Shown piece by piece: positions 9,005-22,245 of a stretch of 64,000 bases of DNA (within the stretch, counting starts at the first letter, position 1; each line of letters starts with the position of its first letter). The notes below the pieces were generated by a model that saw only the letters and a program-made list of their open reading frames with translations, did not search any database and was not told the DNA's origin. Both the position numbers and the translations under genes were made by a program. The DNA is from Maridesulfovibrio frigidus DSM 17176 (GTDB lineage Bacteria; Desulfobacterota; Desulfovibrionia; Desulfovibrionales; Desulfovibrionaceae). The stretch covers positions 62,001 to 126,000 of the forward strand of contig NZ_JONL01000004.1 of assembly GCF_000711735.1 (NCBI RefSeq), read 5' to 3'.

Positions 9005-10177
9005 TTATGTAGACTCAATTTCATCAACAGGCTCAGTTAAAAGGAAATCTCCTTTCTGAATCCATGATTTGAGCTTATCAGCAATTTCAAGTGACATAAC
9101 ATGACTTGTCATTGGAACAGTTGGAATAACCTTACCATTCACAGTTATTTCACCTGATTTAAGTTCTTCAAAAGTAACATGAGCAAGAGCACGTCCAACC
9201 CCGTTAGGATAGTCGTAACCGTAATCTTTTACCGGCATCTGAATATCTGCATCAGATACTCCGGTGAACCATGCCATTTCTTCGTTAAGAATCGGAATTG
9301 GAATTCCTATACCGACAGAAGCTGTACAGCCATATCCCTGAAAGCTTAGCCCGCGGAAATAACGTGGGTCCATGCCTTCCAAATCACCCTTAATCATAAG
9401 AGTTCCAGACCCGCCAAGAGGTATACCTCTTTCGTTACGAGCTGGGTTTTTAACATGCTGAGTTCCCGCTCCGATTACATATCCTTTAGCTCCTGCCAAA
9501 AAGATGCGTGTACCTAAACCGATAGTCTTTAAATATGGATCATTGAAAAGTGGTGAAAGCTGGCCGGCTGTAGCGTAATTTGCGTTACGCTGATTAGCTT
9601 TAAGAGGCCCCATATACGTGTGTATTGTACGACTGGTCATATTAACTGCGCAATTGTAATTTTGATAACAATTACGGGGGTTAAACATAACGGCGTTAGG
9701 TAAATCTTTCAGTGTAATGTCTTTTTCAATCTCTTTACGAGGATAACAGTCAGTCCCGTATCCCTTCGCCTTAAGACGAACAGTCTTACCTGCAATCAAA
9801 TCTTCGATTACATGGCCGCCACCGTAAGCAAATCTACCTGGGTAAACTTTATTAAGCGGATCATCTTCAGCAGGCTCTGTAACACCGATATAAGAGTCTG
9901 CAGCGGCAATTCCTGCATAACATGGAACATTGTTCAACCACACCTGTGAAGTCTTCATAGTAGGCGGTTCCTGTCCAATATTGAACAATAACCCAGAAGA
10001 ACACATGGGTGAGAAAGTACCCGTTGTTACAACATCTATTTCTTTAGCTGCTTCAACTTTGCCCTTAGAACGGACGATTTCGACCATTTCTTCAGCGTTG
10101 ACGACTACAGCTTTACCATTTTTAATGCGCTCGTTTATTTCTTTTATAGTCTTATTGACTTCAAAGGTCTTCGCCAT
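9005..10177 (-). CDS. DUF39 homocysteine-biosynthesis protein
   Basis: 390 residues covering the whole DUF39 domain. Genetic work in methanogens and comparative genomics in sulfate reducers tie DUF39 proteins to direct homocysteine formation from aspartate semialdehyde and a sulfide-derived sulfur, bypassing acylhomoserine routes. Visible family features include TTGTFSPMCSSG (about residue 50), MFNPRNCYQNYNCAVN (about 165) with paired cysteines, and a glycine-rich GGSGTLMIKGDLEGM near 250. No C-terminal CBS domain is present. The usual partner, a NIL-domain ferredoxin, is not adjacent here. GGAG lies 8 bases before the ATG. The gene is divergent from dnaA and ends at a strong terminator. Confidence 0.88.
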   Translation of the reverse strand: MAKTFEVNKTIKEINERIKNGKAVVVNAEEMVEIVRSKGKVEAAKEIDVVTTGTFSPMCSSGLLFNIGQEPPTMKTSQVWLNNVPCYAGIAAADSYIGVTEPAEDDPLNKVYPGRFAYGGGHVIEDLIAGKTVRLKAKGYGTDCYPRKEIEKDITLKDLPNAVMFNPRNCYQNYNCAVNMTSRTIHTYMGPLKANQRNANYATAGQLSPLFNDPYLKTIGLGTRIFLAGAKGYVIGAGTQHVKNPARNERGIPLGGSGTLMIKGDLEGMDPRYFRGLSFQGYGCTASVGIGIPIPILNEEMAWFTGVSDADIQMPVKDYGYDYPNGVGRALAHVTFEELKSGEITVNGKVIPTVPMTSHVMSLEIADKLKSWIQKGDFLLTEPVDEIEST

Positions 10178-10429
10178 TGAAAAGACTCCATTTTGATTAA
10201 GATTAAGAAGAACCGAGATTGTGTCTTAAAAGCCCTCTTAATGCAATTTTAATTTTAAAATGAATTTTATACAGCCAACCCCTTTTAAAATGGTTTTAGA
10301 GCCATATCTATCTTGGCTAAAGCTTTCTTTTAATGTATAAGAACGAGTGGCTTTTGAGAGAAAAATAAATCATTATTTTTTACATAAATTTCAACTAGAT
10401 ATAGCACTGGTATAAAAAATAAAAATCAC
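10178..10429. other. DUF39-dnaA divergent intergenic region
   Basis: 252 AT-rich bases carrying the promoters of two divergent genes. I looked for DnaA boxes (TTATNCACA) and found only one weak match, TTATACAGC at 10267-10275. No box cluster supports an origin here. No RNA gene seen. Confidence 0.4.
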
Positions 10430-11734
10430 GTGAAAAACGAACTAAGAAATAACCTTCTGAATACTTGCTCTGATTCAGACTTAATACGCTGGTTTGACCC
10501 TATTAGCATCGAAGTTTCCGATGACACAGGATTTGTCATGGTTACTTTTCCACATGCTTTTTTCGGTCAATGGTTCAAAAGCAGCATTCAAGATAAGTTT
10601 GAAGAGCAACTTGGACTTTTTCTAGGAAGCGGTTTTTCTGTTTCGTATTTAAATAAAGGCTCTTCCGGATCCCAGCCTGCCGTAAAAATATCTGATACCA
10701 AAAAAATTGATTTCCCCTTCGGTCATAAATTTACATTTGAAAACTTCCTGACAAGTAAAAAGAATTACTTTCCTTTGGCTTCCGCAAAAGAAGTGACCAG
10801 AGTTGAAAATGTAGCTTTCAACCCTTTTATTATCTGCGGTAAAAGTGGTTCTGGTAAATCACACCTACTGAAAGCTATAGCGAATGAGATAAGCAAAAAA
10901 ATTAATCGCGATAAAATTTTCCTTGGAAACATAGATGATATTCAAAATATTTACTCTGTCCGTTTCGGCGGAGATCTTATCCGAGCAAGAAATTACTTTT
11001 TTGAGTTTGACTACTTCTTCCTTGATGACCTTAAGCAAATTAGAAAATACGATAAACTCCAGCAGGAACTTATTTCTATTTTCAATAATTTTTACGAGAA
11101 TGGAAAACAGATGGTTTTCAGTTGCTCTGATAAATTAGCCTCCTACGACTTTTTAGACCCTAACCTTAAGTCCAGGTTGGAATGGGGTTTAATAGTCACT
11201 CTCAAGCGCCCTGACCTTGAAATAAGAGCACACTACATCCAGAGACAGTGTAAACTTAAGAAGCTTCCGTTGACTAAGGATCAAATTTTAACTCTGTCTC
11301 AAAGATTTCAGGATTTCAGATATCTTCAAGGTATACTTATCAAGCTCACTGCATTCAGAGAACTTGTACGCAAGAATATGGATGATAGAGATTTTGAAAA
11401 TATTCTGAACAACACGGAAGAAAAAACAGAGGAGAAACTCACTCCAGAGTTTATTATCAAGTCTGTTTCAACTCATTTTAACCTCAAACCTTCAGACCTG
11501 ACAGGTAGCAAAAGGCACAAGATTACGGCTCATGCAAGACAGATTGCAATGTACCTTTGCAGAGACCTTTTGGGAATATCCTATCCGGCACTCGGAAGGG
11601 TCTTTGGGGGCAAAGATCACAGTACAGTCCTATATTCGGTTAAAAAAATACAAGAATTACAGAGGTATGATAAGGTTTTGAAAAGGCTGTTGATAGAATT
11701 GAAGGATATGTGTCTATTACGTGTTTCAAACTGA
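10430..11734 (+). CDS. dnaA: Chromosomal replication initiator DnaA
   Basis: 434 residues from a GTG start. The domain I-like N-terminus (about 1-85) is divergent. The AAA+ domain has Walker A CGKSGSGKSHLL near residue 137, Walker B FFLDD near 195, and the box VII region SRLEWGLIV with its arginine near 245. The DNA-binding domain IV is clear at about 360-430 (HARQIAMYLCRDL and GGKDHSTVLYSVKKI). DnaA opens the replication origin and recruits the helicase. It is followed by dnaN, gyrB and gyrA, the standard oriC-proximal order. The Walker A text differs from the common GGVGLGKTH form, so this is a divergent but apparently intact DnaA. Confidence 0.95.
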   Translation: MKNELRNNLLNTCSDSDLIRWFDPISIEVSDDTGFVMVTFPHAFFGQWFKSSIQDKFEEQLGLFLGSGFSVSYLNKGSSGSQPAVKISDTKKIDFPFGHKFTFENFLTSKKNYFPLASAKEVTRVENVAFNPFIICGKSGSGKSHLLKAIANEISKKINRDKIFLGNIDDIQNIYSVRFGGDLIRARNYFFEFDYFFLDDLKQIRKYDKLQQELISIFNNFYENGKQMVFSCSDKLASYDFLDPNLKSRLEWGLIVTLKRPDLEIRAHYIQRQCKLKKLPLTKDQILTLSQRFQDFRYLQGILIKLTAFRELVRKNMDDRDFENILNNTEEKTEEKLTPEFIIKSVSTHFNLKPSDLTGSKRHKITAHARQIAMYLCRDLLGISYPALGRVFGGKDHSTVLYSVKKIQELQRYDKVLKRLLIELKDMCLLRVSN

Positions 11735-11800
11735 ACAAGTTAAAAAACAGTGTCTATATGTTCAAATTGAACAACACTGAATGTCTATAAATTATTCAAT
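11711..11800. repeat. Three TGTCTAT-TTCAAA modules after dnaA
   Basis: TGTCTAT occurs at 11711, 11751 and 11782, each followed 10-14 bases later by TTCAAA or TTCAAT (11725, 11761, 11795). The middle copy is embedded in a symmetric structure: CAGTGT (11748) - GTTCAA-A-TTGAAC (11760-11772) - ACACTG (11774). The block overlaps the last codons of dnaA and the dnaA-dnaN gap. It may be a protein-binding array or a structured RNA. Confidence 0.5.
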
Positions 11801-11867
11801 GTTTCTAGAGTTTTATGCGAGTAAGAAACATACGAACGAAGCTTATTAAATTTACAAGGAGAATATA

Positions 11868-15424
<3,557 letters not shown>

Positions 15425-15470
15425 TTTCTGCTAGAAATAAATATTATATATTTGATTTTACACAGGATAT

Positions 15471-15516
15471 TTAAAACATATGGGTGTGAGTTTTCTCATA
15501 AAAACATATGTTTTAA
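15471..15516. promoter_or_regulatory. 12-bp perfect inverted repeat upstream of gyrA
   Basis: TTAAAACATATG (15471-15482) and CATATGTTTTAA (15505-15516) are exact complements 22 bases apart, ending 36 bases before the gyrA start. There is no T tract, so this is less like a terminator than an operator or an mRNA leader structure. Confidence 0.5.
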
Positions 15517-15552
15517 GTCAGCCTAATTTCCGTTTTCAATCGGAGGACAACA

Positions 15553-18006
15553 GTGGCTCAGATTACTATCGAAGAAGAACTTAAAAAATCGTACTTAGAG
15601 TATTCTCTAAGCGTCATCATAGGGCGAGCTATCCCTGACGTAAGAGATGGTCTAAAGCCGGTTCATAGACGTATTCTTTACGCAATGCATGAACTTGGAA
15701 ACCATTATAACAGATCATACAAAAAATCTGCCCGTATCGTCGGTGACGTAATTGGTAAGTATCACCCACATGGTGATTCTGCTGTTTATGATGCTTTAGT
15801 ACGTATGGCGCAGGGATTTTCTATGCGCGATCCGCTTGTAGACGGTCAGGGTAACTTCGGTTCCATTGATGGTGATGCAGCGGCTGCGATGCGTTATACT
15901 GAATCCAGAATGACAAGGTTAAGTTCAGAGTTCCTGGCTGACCTTGAAAAAAATACAGTCGATTTCAGAGACAACTATGATAACTCTCTGCAAGAACCGA
16001 CTGTTCTACCTACAAAAGTTCCTAACCTTCTGCTGAATGGTACAACTGGTATCGCAGTTGGTATGGCCACAAATATTCCTCCTCACAATTTACGTGAGCT
16101 TTTAAATGGAACTTTGCATCTTCTGGACGCTCCCGAGTGTACAATTGATGATCTTATGGTTCACATTAAAGGTCCTGACTTTCCTACTGCGGCTCTTTGC
16201 TTCGGTGGGAAAGGACTTGAAGAAGCGTATAAAACAGGCCGCGGAAGTATTAAGATTCGCGGTGTTGTTGCTGTTGAAGAACTTAAAAACGGTCGTCAAA
16301 GTATCGTTGTCAGCGAAATTCCTTATGCTCTTAACAAATCCAGTCTAGTTGAAAAAATTGCGCTGCTGATTGGTGAAGGCAGAATCGAAGGTGTTTCTGA
16401 TCTTCGTGATGAATCTGACCGTAAAGGTATTCGCATTGTTATTGATCTAAAACGAGGCGCAATAGCTGATATCATCATAAATTCACTTTACAAATTCACA
16501 CAGCTTGAAACCAGTTTCGGTATCAACATGATGGCAGTATCTGGAAACAGACCAATGCTCATGAACCTGAAACAGGTACTTAGCTTCTTCCTTGAACATC
16601 GCAGGGAAGTTATTATCAGACGCACAAGGTTTGACCTTGATAAATGCGAAAAGCGTGCTCATATCCTAGAAGGTTTGAGAATTGCTCTTGATAATATTGA
16701 TGAAGTTGTAAAAATCATCAGAGCATCAAGCAATGGTGACGAAGCTAGACTCGGGCTTATGGCTCGTTTTGAGTTTTCGAAAGTACAGGCTCAAGCTATT
16801 CTCGACATGAGATTGCAGAGACTTACTAATCTTGAGCATGAAAAAATTCTTGAAGAATATGCTGAAATCCTCAAAAAGATTGAATACTTCAAATCTATTT
16901 TGGAAAATGAAGAAGTTCTTAAATCTGTAATACGTGATGAACTGACTGAGATTAAAGAAAATTACTCAACACCGCGTAAAACAGTACTTCTCGATCAGAA
17001 TCCAAATGATATCGATATCGAAGATCTCATTCCTGATGATGATGCAGTAATTACCCTATCCAGACGCGGATACATTAAGCGTACACCTCTTTCTAACTAT
17101 CATCAGCAGAAACGAGGCGGAAAAGGTATTGCGGGAGTTCAGACTAAGGATGGAGACTTTATCCATACTTTCCTGACCACTTCAAATCATCAGTATCTGG
17201 TACTGTTCACTTCGAAAGGAAAGATGTTTAAAATTAAAGTACATCAGGTTCCCGAAGCTAGCCGTATTGCACGTGGCGCACACATAGCTAACTTGTTGCC
17301 TTTGGAGAAAGACGAAACCATCGCAACAGCACTTACTATGCGTGAATTTGAAGAAGATCGCTTCTTCCTGTTCGTGACCAAGAAAGGAATGATTAAACGT
17401 TCCAGCATTGCTCTTTATCGTAATTGCAGACAGTCCGGTATCCGCGCTGTAGCAATGAAAGAGGATGATGTGCTCATCACTGTCAAGCAGGTCAGCGCTG
17501 ATTCAGAAGCTATTCTTGTTACCAAGAACGGAACTTCAATCAGATTCAGCTGTCAGGATGCTCGCTCCATGGGCCGCGTCGCAAGCGGTGTGAAGGGTAT
17601 TGCTCTTCGTCCTAAAGATGAAGTTGTTTCAGGTGTTGTTACTGGAGATGAAGAACGTACTCAGCTCCTTACCATATCCGAAGGCGGTTACGGTAAACGC
17701 ACCAAGATTGAACAGCATCGCCTGCAGACACGAGGCGGTAAAGGTATCATCAGCATGCGTGTTACCACTAAGACCGGTAAGGTTCTTGGTTCCATCATGG
17801 TATCTGCGGATGATGAAGTTGTGCTTCTTACTTCTGGTAATAAGATTATCCGTCTTGGAGTCAAAGACGTCAGCTTAGTAGGTAGAGCTACTCAGGGCGT
17901 AAGACTTGTTAAGATGGCCGATAATGATAATGCAGTAGGATTTGATCTCGTAATGGATGATGGTATTGAAGTGCCAGAAATTGATGAGAGCGAAACCGAA
18001 TCATGA
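15553..18006 (+). CDS. gyrA: DNA gyrase subunit A
   Basis: 817 residues from a GTG start with CGGAGG ideally placed upstream (15541-15546). The breakage-reunion domain has [17 protein letters not shown] (about 78-94), where serine and aspartate occupy the quinolone-determining positions, and MRYTESRMT with the active-site tyrosine near 121. The C-terminal beta-pinwheel includes the GyrA box QQKRGGKGI near 518 and a similar QTRGGKGI near 724. The tail is short and acidic (EIDESETES). With GyrB it supercoils DNA. The stop overlaps the start of the next gene (ATGA). Confidence 0.97.
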   Translation: MAQITIEEELKKSYLEYSLSVIIGRAIPDVRDGLKPVHRRILYAMHELGNHYNRSYKKSARIVGDVIGKYHPHGDSAVYDALVRMAQGFSMRDPLVDGQGNFGSIDGDAAAAMRYTESRMTRLSSEFLADLEKNTVDFRDNYDNSLQEPTVLPTKVPNLLLNGTTGIAVGMATNIPPHNLRELLNGTLHLLDAPECTIDDLMVHIKGPDFPTAALCFGGKGLEEAYKTGRGSIKIRGVVAVEELKNGRQSIVVSEIPYALNKSSLVEKIALLIGEGRIEGVSDLRDESDRKGIRIVIDLKRGAIADIIINSLYKFTQLETSFGINMMAVSGNRPMLMNLKQVLSFFLEHRREVIIRRTRFDLDKCEKRAHILEGLRIALDNIDEVVKIIRASSNGDEARLGLMARFEFSKVQAQAILDMRLQRLTNLEHEKILEEYAEILKKIEYFKSILENEEVLKSVIRDELTEIKENYSTPRKTVLLDQNPNDIDIEDLIPDDDAVITLSRRGYIKRTPLSNYHQQKRGGKGIAGVQTKDGDFIHTFLTTSNHQYLVLFTSKGKMFKIKVHQVPEASRIARGAHIANLLPLEKDETIATALTMREFEEDRFFLFVTKKGMIKRSSIALYRNCRQSGIRAVAMKEDDVLITVKQVSADSEAILVTKNGTSIRFSCQDARSMGRVASGVKGIALRPKDEVVSGVVTGDEERTQLLTISEGGYGKRTKIEQHRLQTRGGKGIISMRVTTKTGKVLGSIMVSADDEVVLLTSGNKIIRLGVKDVSLVGRATQGVRLVKMADNDNAVGFDLVMDDGIEVPEIDESETES

Positions 18007-18806
18007 GACAATGGTTGATATTAATTCTCGCATCCCTGATCCTTATGGTTCAGGGGTGTGAGAAACCTGTTGGTGATCGTTCTGAAGCTATCGAAAAAGC
18101 TAGGCAGAATTTTATCAGCGGCTTTTATGTTGATTCTGAAAAAGGTTTCGAAAGATATCTTCAGAATAATCCGCAAGGTAAAGACAGGCTTGAAGCTTGG
18201 GAATACCTAGTGAAAATTGATTCTGAGGTACGCCAAGATACTGAAAGAGGTGCTTCTCTCTTAGAAGCTATGTACCTTGAATTCGGTCATAAAAAAGAAT
18301 TGGCAGCTGAACTTAAACGTAAGTTGGCTGAAATGTATGTAAGAAATGGCCAGTATAAATTAGCAGTGGAAGCACTTGAAAAAAGCTTAGAATTTCCGAA
18401 TCAGCCACCTGAGCAGGTTGATTCAACCAGAACTTTGCTAGCGCAGACTTTTCGGAAATTGAGAAATTATGATTTAGCAATTTATACGTATAATGATCTT
18501 GCAGATACAACGCTAAATTCAGATACTAAGGCGAAGGCTCTTTATGAAATGGCGCATACTCTAACTCTTATTCAGGCATGGGAAAGAGCTGAATTAGAGC
18601 TGAAAAAAATGATAATAATGAAAGATATGCCGGAAAATGTGCACGCTAAAGCATCATTTATGCTGGCTGATATTTATGAACAGAAACATGAATATACGAA
18701 GGCAGTAGAGCTTTTAGAAGGCATATTATATACATATCCAAATCCACATGCTGTTCAGTATAAATTAGATTATATGAAGAAGCTTGAATCTGGTAAAAAG
18801 AGATAA
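18003..18806 (+). CDS. TPR-repeat lipoprotein
   Basis: 267 residues beginning with a lipoprotein leader that ends LMVQGC, giving an acceptor cysteine at residue 19. The remainder is alpha-helical with TPR-type repeats (for example [50 protein letters not shown]), suggesting a periplasmic membrane-anchored scaffold such as the outer-membrane-assembly or cell-envelope TPR proteins. Its partner is unknown. Its ATG overlaps the gyrA stop, so it is translated from the gyrase transcript, and it is followed by a strong terminator. Linkage to gyrase is probably only positional. Confidence 0.8.
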   Translation: MRQWLILILASLILMVQGCEKPVGDRSEAIEKARQNFISGFYVDSEKGFERYLQNNPQGKDRLEAWEYLVKIDSEVRQDTERGASLLEAMYLEFGHKKELAAELKRKLAEMYVRNGQYKLAVEALEKSLEFPNQPPEQVDSTRTLLAQTFRKLRNYDLAIYTYNDLADTTLNSDTKAKALYEMAHTLTLIQAWERAELELKKMIIMKDMPENVHAKASFMLADIYEQKHEYTKAVELLEGILYTYPNPHAVQYKLDYMKKLESGKKR

Positions 18807-18835
18807 GTTGTTCTGGCTAAATTAGATTAAAGTAA

Positions 18836-18874
18836 AAACGAACTTGTAAGTAATCCTTACAAGTTCGTTTTTTT
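18836..18874 (+). terminator. Terminator of the gyrase operon
   Basis: AAACGAACTTGTAAG (18836-18850) pairs perfectly with CTTACAAGTTCGTTT (18856-18870) around a five-base loop, followed by a T run. It lies 30 bases after the TPR lipoprotein stop. Confidence 0.92.
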
Positions 18875-18909
18875 TATTGGAGGTAGAAAATTATTATGTA
18901 GTAATTTTT

Positions 18910-21828
18910 TTACCAATCAATAGGCAACCGCACTATCTTCTTATCCTTATTAGTAAAAAGAACATACCCGTGCTCTTTTCCGAATAGATAAACATCTCTT
19001 GTTACAGCAACATCCTGTGTACAATATTCTGTAATAAGATCGAGCTTATCTTCTTTCCACCATTCTAGAGCTTGAAGCCCGTCAGCACTTTTTGCTGTAT
19101 CTAATGTTGCCTGCGCTATGTTATCAAGTTTCAATCGATATCCAAGCTTTTCATGGACCTTAATTAGTAGATCTAAAGTGTTTAATCCTTTGTAATTAAA
19201 AGCATGCACTCCAGAGAGCACTTTATAATCAAACCTATCAATATTAAAGCCGATTATTAGGTCTAGTTTTTGAACATGGACCATCATTTCCGGTATCTGA
19301 TGTTGTTCATAATTGAAAAATTTATCTTGTTCAGAATCGTATAGTACAGCGATGGAAATTCCCATGCGTTCAGCTTTATTCCAGCCTCCTACTTCTTGTG
19401 CGGATCTTCTGGTTTCCACATCGAGCACTCCAAAATTATTTGGCTCTACTACTTCTTTTTTTATTTCTTCGCCGTAAAGTCTAAGGCCCATTTTATTATC
19501 CTCAATATTTTTTGGTGTATCACCGTGAATCATATTTTGTAGAACGAAAATTGCCGCGCTTTTATCAATTGGACGATTGCCGGACCCGCATTTCGGGGAA
19601 TGCACGCAGGTAGGGCAACCAAGTTCACATTCACAATCTAAAACTATCTGTAAGGTTTGCGTGAGCAGATCTTCCGCCTGTTCAAAGGCTTGCATGGTAA
19701 GTCCCGCGCCGCCGGGTATTCCATCATAAATAAATACTGCCGGTCCATCTACCTGTTCATGCATAGGTGTAGAAATACCGCCGAGATCGTTTCTATCCGT
19801 TAATACCATTAATGGAAGTATCCCGATGGCAGCGTGTTCTACAGCATGAATTCCACCCATGAAATGTATAAAATCGTCCTCAGCTTTCCGCTTGATTTCA
19901 GATGAAATTTCCATCCATAAACCTTGCGTTTCAAATATAACCGGAGGCAGATCTAGCGATACTATACCAAGTAGTTGTCCGCCGCGCACAGCCCTTTTTT
20001 CGTAGCCTGTTACTTGTTCGGTAACTTTTAGTTTACCAAAACGCATAACAATACCGAAAACTGTTTTCTGCGAATATACTTCTAAAATTTCTGTCGATTT
20101 ATTCTTACGGGCGCGGGTGTAATATCCGACTCGCTGTTTCGCAGCTTTGATAATTTTTGCCGCTAAATCCAGTTCTTGAATGCAATAGGTATTTCCGCGA
20201 TGAATATAAACCGCGCCTTCGTGTGCTTCCGAATGTGCTCTAACTTCGTCAATTGTTCCGATTGGTTCGGAAGTGGCAACATCTTGAATATGAACGGTAC
20301 TACCTGCGCCGCGCAGGGATATTTCACGATGTGGCCGTTTGCGTTTGGAATATATTTCATCACCGCGTTTATTGCGTAGAAGTACGCCAGCTTGTTCTAG
20401 TTCAAGCACCCTATCTCTAATTTTGTCATCCTTAAGGAGATAATCATCTTCGCGCAAAGTTAGCTCTGATGCAGCGCAGATTAAATGCTTCTCCATAATG
20501 ACCGGATTATATGGATTCAATACGGCATTTTCAGGTGGCCGTGAAAAAAAATTTTCTGGATGACGCATGAAATATTGATCAAGTGCATCTTCCTGTCCGA
20601 CTAGGATAACAGCTGATTCCTGATTGGATCTACCAACTCTTCCGCCACGTTGAAGAGTAGCCATAACTGAGCCGGGATATCCGACCATAATGCAGAGATC
20701 GAGTCCGCCAATATCAATTCCAAGTTCAAGCGCGCTTGTGGATATTACAGCAAGCAATTCGCCAGACGACATTCTGGACTCTATTTCTCTTCTTTCTTCC
20801 GGCAGAAATCCTGCTCTATACGCGCTTATTTTCTCTTTATATTTTCCAGCCTTGTCAGTGACCCACATGGATATAAGCTCAGTCATTTTGCGGGACTGAG
20901 TATAAACAATTGTGCGTAATCCTCTAGCTAGCGCTGCTTTTAAGAGCTGAATAGTGGCGTTCGAAGGACTTATTACGGGATTGAAAAAAACAAAATTACG
21001 CTTGCCGGATGCGGCTCCGCTTTCAGTTATAGCGTGAACATCAAGACCAGTTAGAGAATTGCATAGAGCAGCAGGATTACCAACCGTTGCCGATGAAAAA
21101 ACGAAGGATGGAGTAGCACCATAAAATTTGCATATTCTAAGTAATCTACGGAAAACCATAGCCATATGTGAACCCATCACACCCCGATATGTATGAACTT
21201 CATCCACTACAATATGAGTAAGTCCAGCGATAAATGGCGCCCATCTTTCGTGATATGGCAGAATTGATAAGTGGAGCATTTCAGGATTAGTGAGAATTAC
21301 TGCAGGAGGATTATCGCGTATTTTTTTGCGCTTATACGGGGTGGTGTCACCATCATAAATTGCGGCTTCGGGTCTGATTTTTTCAGGCAAAAGGGCGGTC
21401 ATCTCATTAAATGTCTTGAGCTGATCCTGCGCTAATGCTTTGAGCGGAAAAAGATATAAGGCATGGCTATCTGGATCTCGCAAACATTGCTCGAGAACGG
21501 GAAGATTGTAAGTAAGTGTTTTACCGCTCGCAGTAGGTGTGGCGACAACAACATTTCTTCCGGCCCTGGCGTAGTCGGTAGCTTCGGCCTGATGTGAATA
21601 AAGATTTTCAATATCGCGAAAACTCATGACAGCATCAAGTGACTTAGGCCATTTATGACGTGATTCACCATACACAGCAGTATTGCCGTCAATCACTCTA
21701 TGGTGAACGACTTGATCTCCCATATTTGGAGAAGCCAAAAGTGATTTTATATATTCCTGTACTTTGTCTTGCTGGGTCAAATTGTATTCCGGTTTATGAT
21801 TCAAGAAGAATTTAGAATCATACTCCAA
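18910..21828 (-). CDS. Fused MrfA-like DEAD/DEAH helicase and MrfB-like exonuclease
   Basis: 972 residues. Helicase motifs include ATPTASGKTLTYN (about residue 95, Walker A), VVDEVHTYRG (about 210), SSATVGNP, STSALELGIDIGG and QRGGRVGRS (motif VI, about 395). A DUF1998-type zinc site follows with CECELGCPTC and PKCGSGN near 735-755, the hallmark of YprA/MrfA helicases. From about residue 797 a DnaQ-like (RNase H fold) exonuclease domain begins with LDVETRRSAQEVGGW, continues with GFNIDRFDY, and ends with YCTQDVAVTRD, supplying the acidic catalytic residues. In Bacillus, separate MrfA and MrfB proteins repair mitomycin C damage independently of UvrABC. Here both functions lie in one chain. The gene stands alone. 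Confidence 0.88.
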   Translation of the reverse strand: MEYDSKFFLNHKPEYNLTQQDKVQEYIKSLLASPNMGDQVVHHRVIDGNTAVYGESRHKWPKSLDAVMSFRDIENLYSHQAEATDYARAGRNVVVATPTASGKTLTYNLPVLEQCLRDPDSHALYLFPLKALAQDQLKTFNEMTALLPEKIRPEAAIYDGDTTPYKRKKIRDNPPAVILTNPEMLHLSILPYHERWAPFIAGLTHIVVDEVHTYRGVMGSHMAMVFRRLLRICKFYGATPSFVFSSATVGNPAALCNSLTGLDVHAITESGAASGKRNFVFFNPVISPSNATIQLLKAALARGLRTIVYTQSRKMTELISMWVTDKAGKYKEKISAYRAGFLPEERREIESRMSSGELLAVISTSALELGIDIGGLDLCIMVGYPGSVMATLQRGGRVGRSNQESAVILVGQEDALDQYFMRHPENFFSRPPENAVLNPYNPVIMEKHLICAASELTLREDDYLLKDDKIRDRVLELEQAGVLLRNKRGDEIYSKRKRPHREISLRGAGSTVHIQDVATSEPIGTIDEVRAHSEAHEGAVYIHRGNTYCIQELDLAAKIIKAAKQRVGYYTRARKNKSTEILEVYSQKTVFGIVMRFGKLKVTEQVTGYEKRAVRGGQLLGIVSLDLPPVIFETQGLWMEISSEIKRKAEDDFIHFMGGIHAVEHAAIGILPLMVLTDRNDLGGISTPMHEQVDGPAVFIYDGIPGGAGLTMQAFEQAEDLLTQTLQIVLDCECELGCPTCVHSPKCGSGNRPIDKSAAIFVLQNMIHGDTPKNIEDNKMGLRLYGEEIKKEVVEPNNFGVLDVETRRSAQEVGGWNKAERMGISIAVLYDSEQDKFFNYEQHQIPEMMVHVQKLDLIIGFNIDRFDYKVLSGVHAFNYKGLNTLDLLIKVHEKLGYRLKLDNIAQATLDTAKSADGLQALEWWKEDKLDLITEYCTQDVAVTRDVYLFGKEHGYVLFTNKDKKIVRLPIDW

Positions 21829-22245
21829 TACCTAGTTCGTCAAGGATTAAGAAAGATGCGGCATGCAAAAAATTAAGGCAGTGCCGGGGGGATGAGGGGG
21901 GTCCCGGCACTGCCAAAAGGGTTGTACAACAAAATCAATCTGAGTAAGGGCGTACAATTATTTTTATAATATAATAAATTGAATTAAAATCAAGGACAAT
22001 TATTAATATTTTTATAAGGTTTTATTTTTAAAAATATAAATTAAAATTATTCTTTAAATATGGATGTTTGAAAGGTTATTGAATGTTCTAAAATTTGGGT
22101 TTATGCACTTGCGCTAACAAAATTTGAATGTATATTGAGATTTATATTTCAAATAAAGAGTATTAAAGTTTGTTTTTTTTATCGCTAAAAAGCTAAGTTC
22201 TAAGCAAAATTATTTCAAATAACTTCAAATTCGGAGCGTGATACC
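21829..22245. other. Intergenic region between helicase and nitroreductase genes
   Basis: About 420 bases between divergent genes, strongly AT-rich apart from the GC-rich hairpin at 21877-21914 and the palindrome GTTGTACAAC at 21921-21930. AT-rich tracts at about 21955-21975 could give a minus-strand promoter for the helicase gene. No open reading frame stands out. Confidence 0.4.
21877..21914 (-). terminator. GC-rich leader hairpin with U tract upstream of the helicase gene
   Basis: GGCAGTGCCGGG (21877-21888) and CCCGGCACTGCC (21903-21914) form a perfect 12-bp stem. On the minus strand it is followed by TTAATTTTTT, so it would act as an intrinsic terminator about 45 bases before the helicase start codon. 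It could be an attenuator or mark the end of a short RNA. Confidence 0.6.

Noticed and set aside
10267-10275. TTATACAGC as a DnaA box
   Set aside because: It matches only 7 of 9 consensus positions and stands alone, so it is not enough to call an origin.
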